Assembly: GCA_963422465.1 (NCBI GenBank)
Contig: OY730171.1
Coordinates: forward strand, 2,108,001-2,172,000
DNA: 64,000 bases
DNA from: Lichina pygmaea
Lineage: Eukaryota > Ascomycota > Lichinomycetes > Lichinales > Lichinaceae
Direction: 5' to 3'
In this document: positions 61,281-64,000 of the stretch, one piece after another
Numbering within the stretch: the stretch's first letter is position 1
Layout of the letters: the number at the start of each line of letters is the position of its first letter
Made by a program: the position numbers and the translations under genes
Notes under the pieces: generated by a model
What the model saw: the letters and a program-made list of their open reading frames with translations, nothing else
What the model was told of the DNA's origin: nothing
Databases searched by the model: none

Positions 61281-63015
61281 TCATGCGGTCACCTCAGCCC
61301 CGGCTGCGGAGGTCTCGACACGGGCGGGGGAGGTCGAGATGTCGCTTGCCGGAATGATCAACTCCTCGTGTCCGCCGGCGTCGTCGATAAACTTCCGCTC
61401 GCTGACGTGCAGCTGCTCCTTGAGCTTGTCCGACACCCAGACCTTGTCCTCGAACGGCGCTTTCTTCTGTCCGTCGGCGTGCTTATATGGACATGTCACG
61501 TTCAAGCACGGTGTGAACTTGCATGCGGTCTTGAGGTGGGTGAACTTGCACCCTGATCGGGTGCAGTCCGCTCCGTTTCGGCAGAGCGGCATGGTCGGGT
61601 GGCGGAAGGAACACGCAGGATTGCTGCAGTTCGGGAAGTACTTGCAATCCTGCTCGGCCTGATGAGTTGACTTCTTGGCCGGGGACGGGTGCCGCGCCAC
61701 GCATTTGCGGTTCTTGCAGGCAACCCCAAAGGTGCATTCGTCTGTCACGTCGATGGCCGTTCCTGGCGGTGCTTCGGAGGATTGATGGGCGAAGAGGCAG
61801 TCCTCCTTGGTGCACAGCAGATTATATCTGCAAGGTGTCTTTGCTGGATCGGCGTCGATTGTGTCTTGGGGCGGTTCCACCTCCATCGAGGACGTAAGGT
61901 CTGGGTGCGGCCTGGACGATGGCTGGATACTGATGTCATCGTCCTGCTTAGAGCCGTTGACTCTTGGCGGTGCTTGATCCGCCGAAGGGTGACGCTGCTG
62001 GAATCCTCCATTTCTGGGCCCCGGTCTTTGCTGTACCCGGTCGAACAAGGAGCGACCAGAGCCGGGGAACTGCGGCAGAGGCCCGCCGAAGCCACCTGGT
62101 AGCATAGGTGGGTTGAACCCCGGGGGCGTAAACATCTGCTGTTGCTGGTGCGGCGAGAGGATCTGCGACATGACCCGTGCTTGCTCTTCGTACATGGCAA
62201 ACAGCTGCATTTGCTGCTGCGGCGTCATGTTGCCCAATACAGCGGCTGGGCCAGAGCTTGGCATTCCTGGAGCATACATGCCACCGGCTGGGCGGATCCC
62301 CATATTGTGGCCTCGCATGGTGTTGAGACGAGGGCCTTTCGGCAGGTCTCGTTGGTGTCCGTTGATCCTCTCCGTCCCCTGCTGAGACCGTACTCTGTGC
62401 AAGACGCCATCGGTTGAGCGATCCATAGCTTTAGACACCTGGCCTAGCATGCGCTTGTTGCGGTTGCCATTCCGCATCGACTTGGGCTCGGTAGGGCTGT
62501 CTCTGGTCAGCCATTCAGCCCGCTGTTCCGCGAGGCGGAAGACGGAAGACTCGTCAATAATGGACGCACATTTGCCCATTTGAATGGCTTTCTTGTCCAT
62601 CTCCCATCTCCGTGTCATTTTGGCCTCCGCTGTGCCTTCGAGGTTCTGTTGGGGTCTGGGAATGTAGCGTTTGTTGGTCACTAGGACGAGCGGCCGAGCC
62701 ATTTGTAGTGGCGGCCGCTGACGGTTGCTCTGGCCGTCCGTTGAGCTGCTCGTTCAGAGTGTCAAGTTGCTGAAACAACCAGCTGGAGAAGTCGATGGCT
62801 CCAGGGTCATCTGGGCCCAAATTGAGCAGGTCGCCTGCGAGTTCCGCCGCGATCTGATCTTGGGTCTTTCCGTTCACCAACATCAAGATGATGTACTCCG
62901 ACAAGGCCGAATCGTCCACCCCGCCCGTACTCCATCCTATATCGACCAGCTTCGGTTGGATCACAGAGTTGAGCGCGTCTGCCAGTGGCGTGTTCAAAGC
63001 GATCTCGACCCCCAT
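61281..63015 (-). CDS. NAB2: Nuclear poly(A)-binding CCCH zinc-finger protein, Nab2/ZC3H14 family
   Basis: A nuclear poly(A) RNA-binding protein that controls poly(A) tail length and couples mRNAs to export. Two exons, 63015-62570 and 62502-61281, with a 67-bp intron joining HSNGQI to DSPTEPKSM, give 555 residues. The N-terminal PWI-like fold (ALNTPLADALNSVIQPKLVDIGW...SEYIILMLVNGKTQDQIAAEL) contacts the nuclear-pore Mlp proteins in yeast. After a Gln/Pro/Gly-rich middle (GNMTPQQQMQLFAMYEEQ) come five CCCH fingers: CRYNLLCTKEDCLFAH, CTFGVACKNRKCVARH, CKYFPNCSNPACSFRH, CRNGADCTRSGCKFTH and CKFTPCLNVTCPYKH. The ATG at 63015 is chosen because the in-frame codons upstream contain no ATG. Confidence 0.93.
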
Positions 63016-63409
63016 GATGGACGCACGGGGAGGTTCGACGACTAACAGATGGGCTTTCGGCCCTCTGTCAGAGACGAACAAAGACGGCTGAGGGAATAAG
63101 AGCTTTCAACAGATGTACTCGGCTGTTGTCATAGAGGAGCGTACCTTGTATGCGTACTCTGGAGATGGTTTGAGAGTCGTATGATGGTTTGTGATAGAGA
63201 AGCACGACAAGCTCTTCGGTCAGTCAAGCCAGGAGGATGAGTGTGGATTCGTCGCTTAAGGCTCGTACCGGTACCGGTACGTACTCTGTACCGGTACGGT
63301 ACGTATTTGCTTGCCTAATACGGTACGTGATGACAAAGCAACCTTTGTAGTATCGGCTCAAGTTTTGAATCAGGGCGCACCCCAACCATCAAAGCTGCTT
63401 TGATGCAGT
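63016..63409. promoter_or_regulatory. Divergent promoter region NAB2/GH20, GTAC palindromes
   Basis: 394 bp between two start codons. At 63265-63310 the sequence is nearly all overlapping ACCGGTAC and GTACGGTAC words (self-complementary), the densest cluster of this kind in the last third of the window. Confidence 0.5.
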
Positions 63410-64000
63410 ATGATGGAGACATCAGGTTGCTCTAGATTCATGTATCTTCTTGCTCTCGCCAGCCTGCTGTCGACAGCATCAGCGATATGGCCTCGTCCAG
63501 AGCAGCTCTCCCATGGGGACTCTGTGCTATGGCTCTCCAAAGATGTAGAATTTCAATGCCGCTCTTCGCAGAGGTCGATACTTCAATCTGTCCTGGGCCT
63601 ATTCAGGCGGTGAGTTCGCCGAGGGAGCAGTGTTCTCTGCTGCGAAACAAGCTGAGGTGCTATGGCTCGATGAAGCAATGAAAGTAGCCTGTCATCTGCA
63701 GCGCATGCTTGCAGTGAGACTGTGCTGGCATCTGTCGAGCGAGCTCGGACCACCATCTTTGAGCAATCCTTCATCCCATGGATGCTACATAGACGCGGCT
63801 CTCAATTTGAACCTCTTGATGAAGACGACAAGAGATATATCTCATCGATCGACATCTTTGTGCCGCCTGAAAATTGCGTTGAGAGATTCAACATGGGTAC
63901 CGTGGACGAATCGTATTCAGTCAGTGTCACAAAGACCGGAAGATTTCAAATCAAAGCAAAATCTTCTGTTGGCGTTGTTCGGGCTATGGACACTGTCACG
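63410..64000 (+). CDS. Beta-N-acetylhexosaminidase, GH20 family, N-terminal part (runs off the window)
   Basis: A secreted exo-enzyme releasing terminal N-acetylhexosamine, in fungi mostly from chitin oligomers. Only the start is present. MMETSGCSRFMYLLALASLL-STASA is a signal peptide ahead of IWPRPEQLSHGDSVLWLSKDV, the usual start of the GH20 N-terminal domain. From 63715 the frame encodes ETVLASVERARTTIFEQSFIPWMLH, then FEP, YISSIDIFV and SYSVSVTKTGRFQIKAKS, also typical. The region between is uncertain. My model uses exon 1 63410-63609 and an intron 63610-63714 (GTGAGT..GCAG), which keeps the frame. But a different frame at about 63560-63690 also reads well (RYFNLSWAYSGGEF...AEVLWLDEAMK), so a different splice pattern or a one-base shift is possible. 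The catalytic Asp-Glu pair lies beyond the window. Confidence 0.75.

Noticed and set aside
61119-61556. Plus-strand ORF with a TATATAAA box about 90 bp upstream
   Set aside because: Overlaps the 3' end of NAB2 antisense, no recognisable product, and TATA words are common.

Overview
The window is nuclear DNA of a filamentous ascomycete (Pezizomycotina). The evidence is short introns (mostly 48-135 bp) with GT..AG or occasional GC..AG ends, a Zn2Cys6 regulator, a NACHT-ankyrin STAND protein with a fungal N-terminal domain, and single-copy housekeeping genes whose proteins look like their filamentous-fungal versions. I cannot name the genus. The repeated 11-mer GTACGGAGTAC and the GTAC-rich promoters would suit a sordariomycete, but that is a guess.

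Layout. 1-1.6 kb: six-exon LEU2. 1.7-3.6 kb: a (CT)n tract and a long 8-bp tandem array. 4.3-6.3 kb (minus): Zn2Cys6 sugar-type regulator. 7.8-8.8 kb (minus): ARL8 GTPase. 10.3-14.1 kb (plus): RNA polymerase I second-largest subunit. 14.1-24.4 kb is the accessory part: a predicted secreted cysteine-containing protein, a tRNA-like cloverleaf element, several decayed short-period repeats, and a 889-residue NLR-like protein (N-terminal STAND domain, NACHT, nearly identical ankyrin repeats). 24.4-26.3 kb (minus): RTG2. 26.8-28.6 kb (minus): DRN1. 29.0-37.0 kb (plus): UTP20. 38.3-39.3 kb (minus): TIM15/ZIM17. 39.6-42.6 kb (plus): CUL3. 43.4-45.3 kb (minus): SWD3/WDR5. 45.4-47.0 kb (plus): ISC1. 47.4-49.3 kb (minus): RED-like splicing protein. 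50.3-56.9 kb (minus): UBR1. 57.6-58.0 kb (minus): QCR9 in five tiny exons. 58.4-60.3 kb (minus): HEM14. 61.3-63.0 kb (minus): NAB2. 63.4 kb to the end (plus): start of a GH20 beta-N-acetylhexosaminidase.

The genes do not form one pathway. They are core functions (leucine and haem synthesis, rRNA transcription and processing, splicing, mRNA export, protein turnover, mitochondrial import and respiration) with one accessory island at about 14-24 kb. Every multi-exon model below was built by hand from splice sites and family conservation, and in each complete model the exon lengths sum to a multiple of three. The most interesting object is the NLR-like gene: its ankyrin units repeat at an exact 99-bp period with little divergence, the signature of fungal recognition receptors that change by repeat shuffling. 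I saw no intact transposable element, retroelement, CRISPR array or secondary-metabolite cluster.
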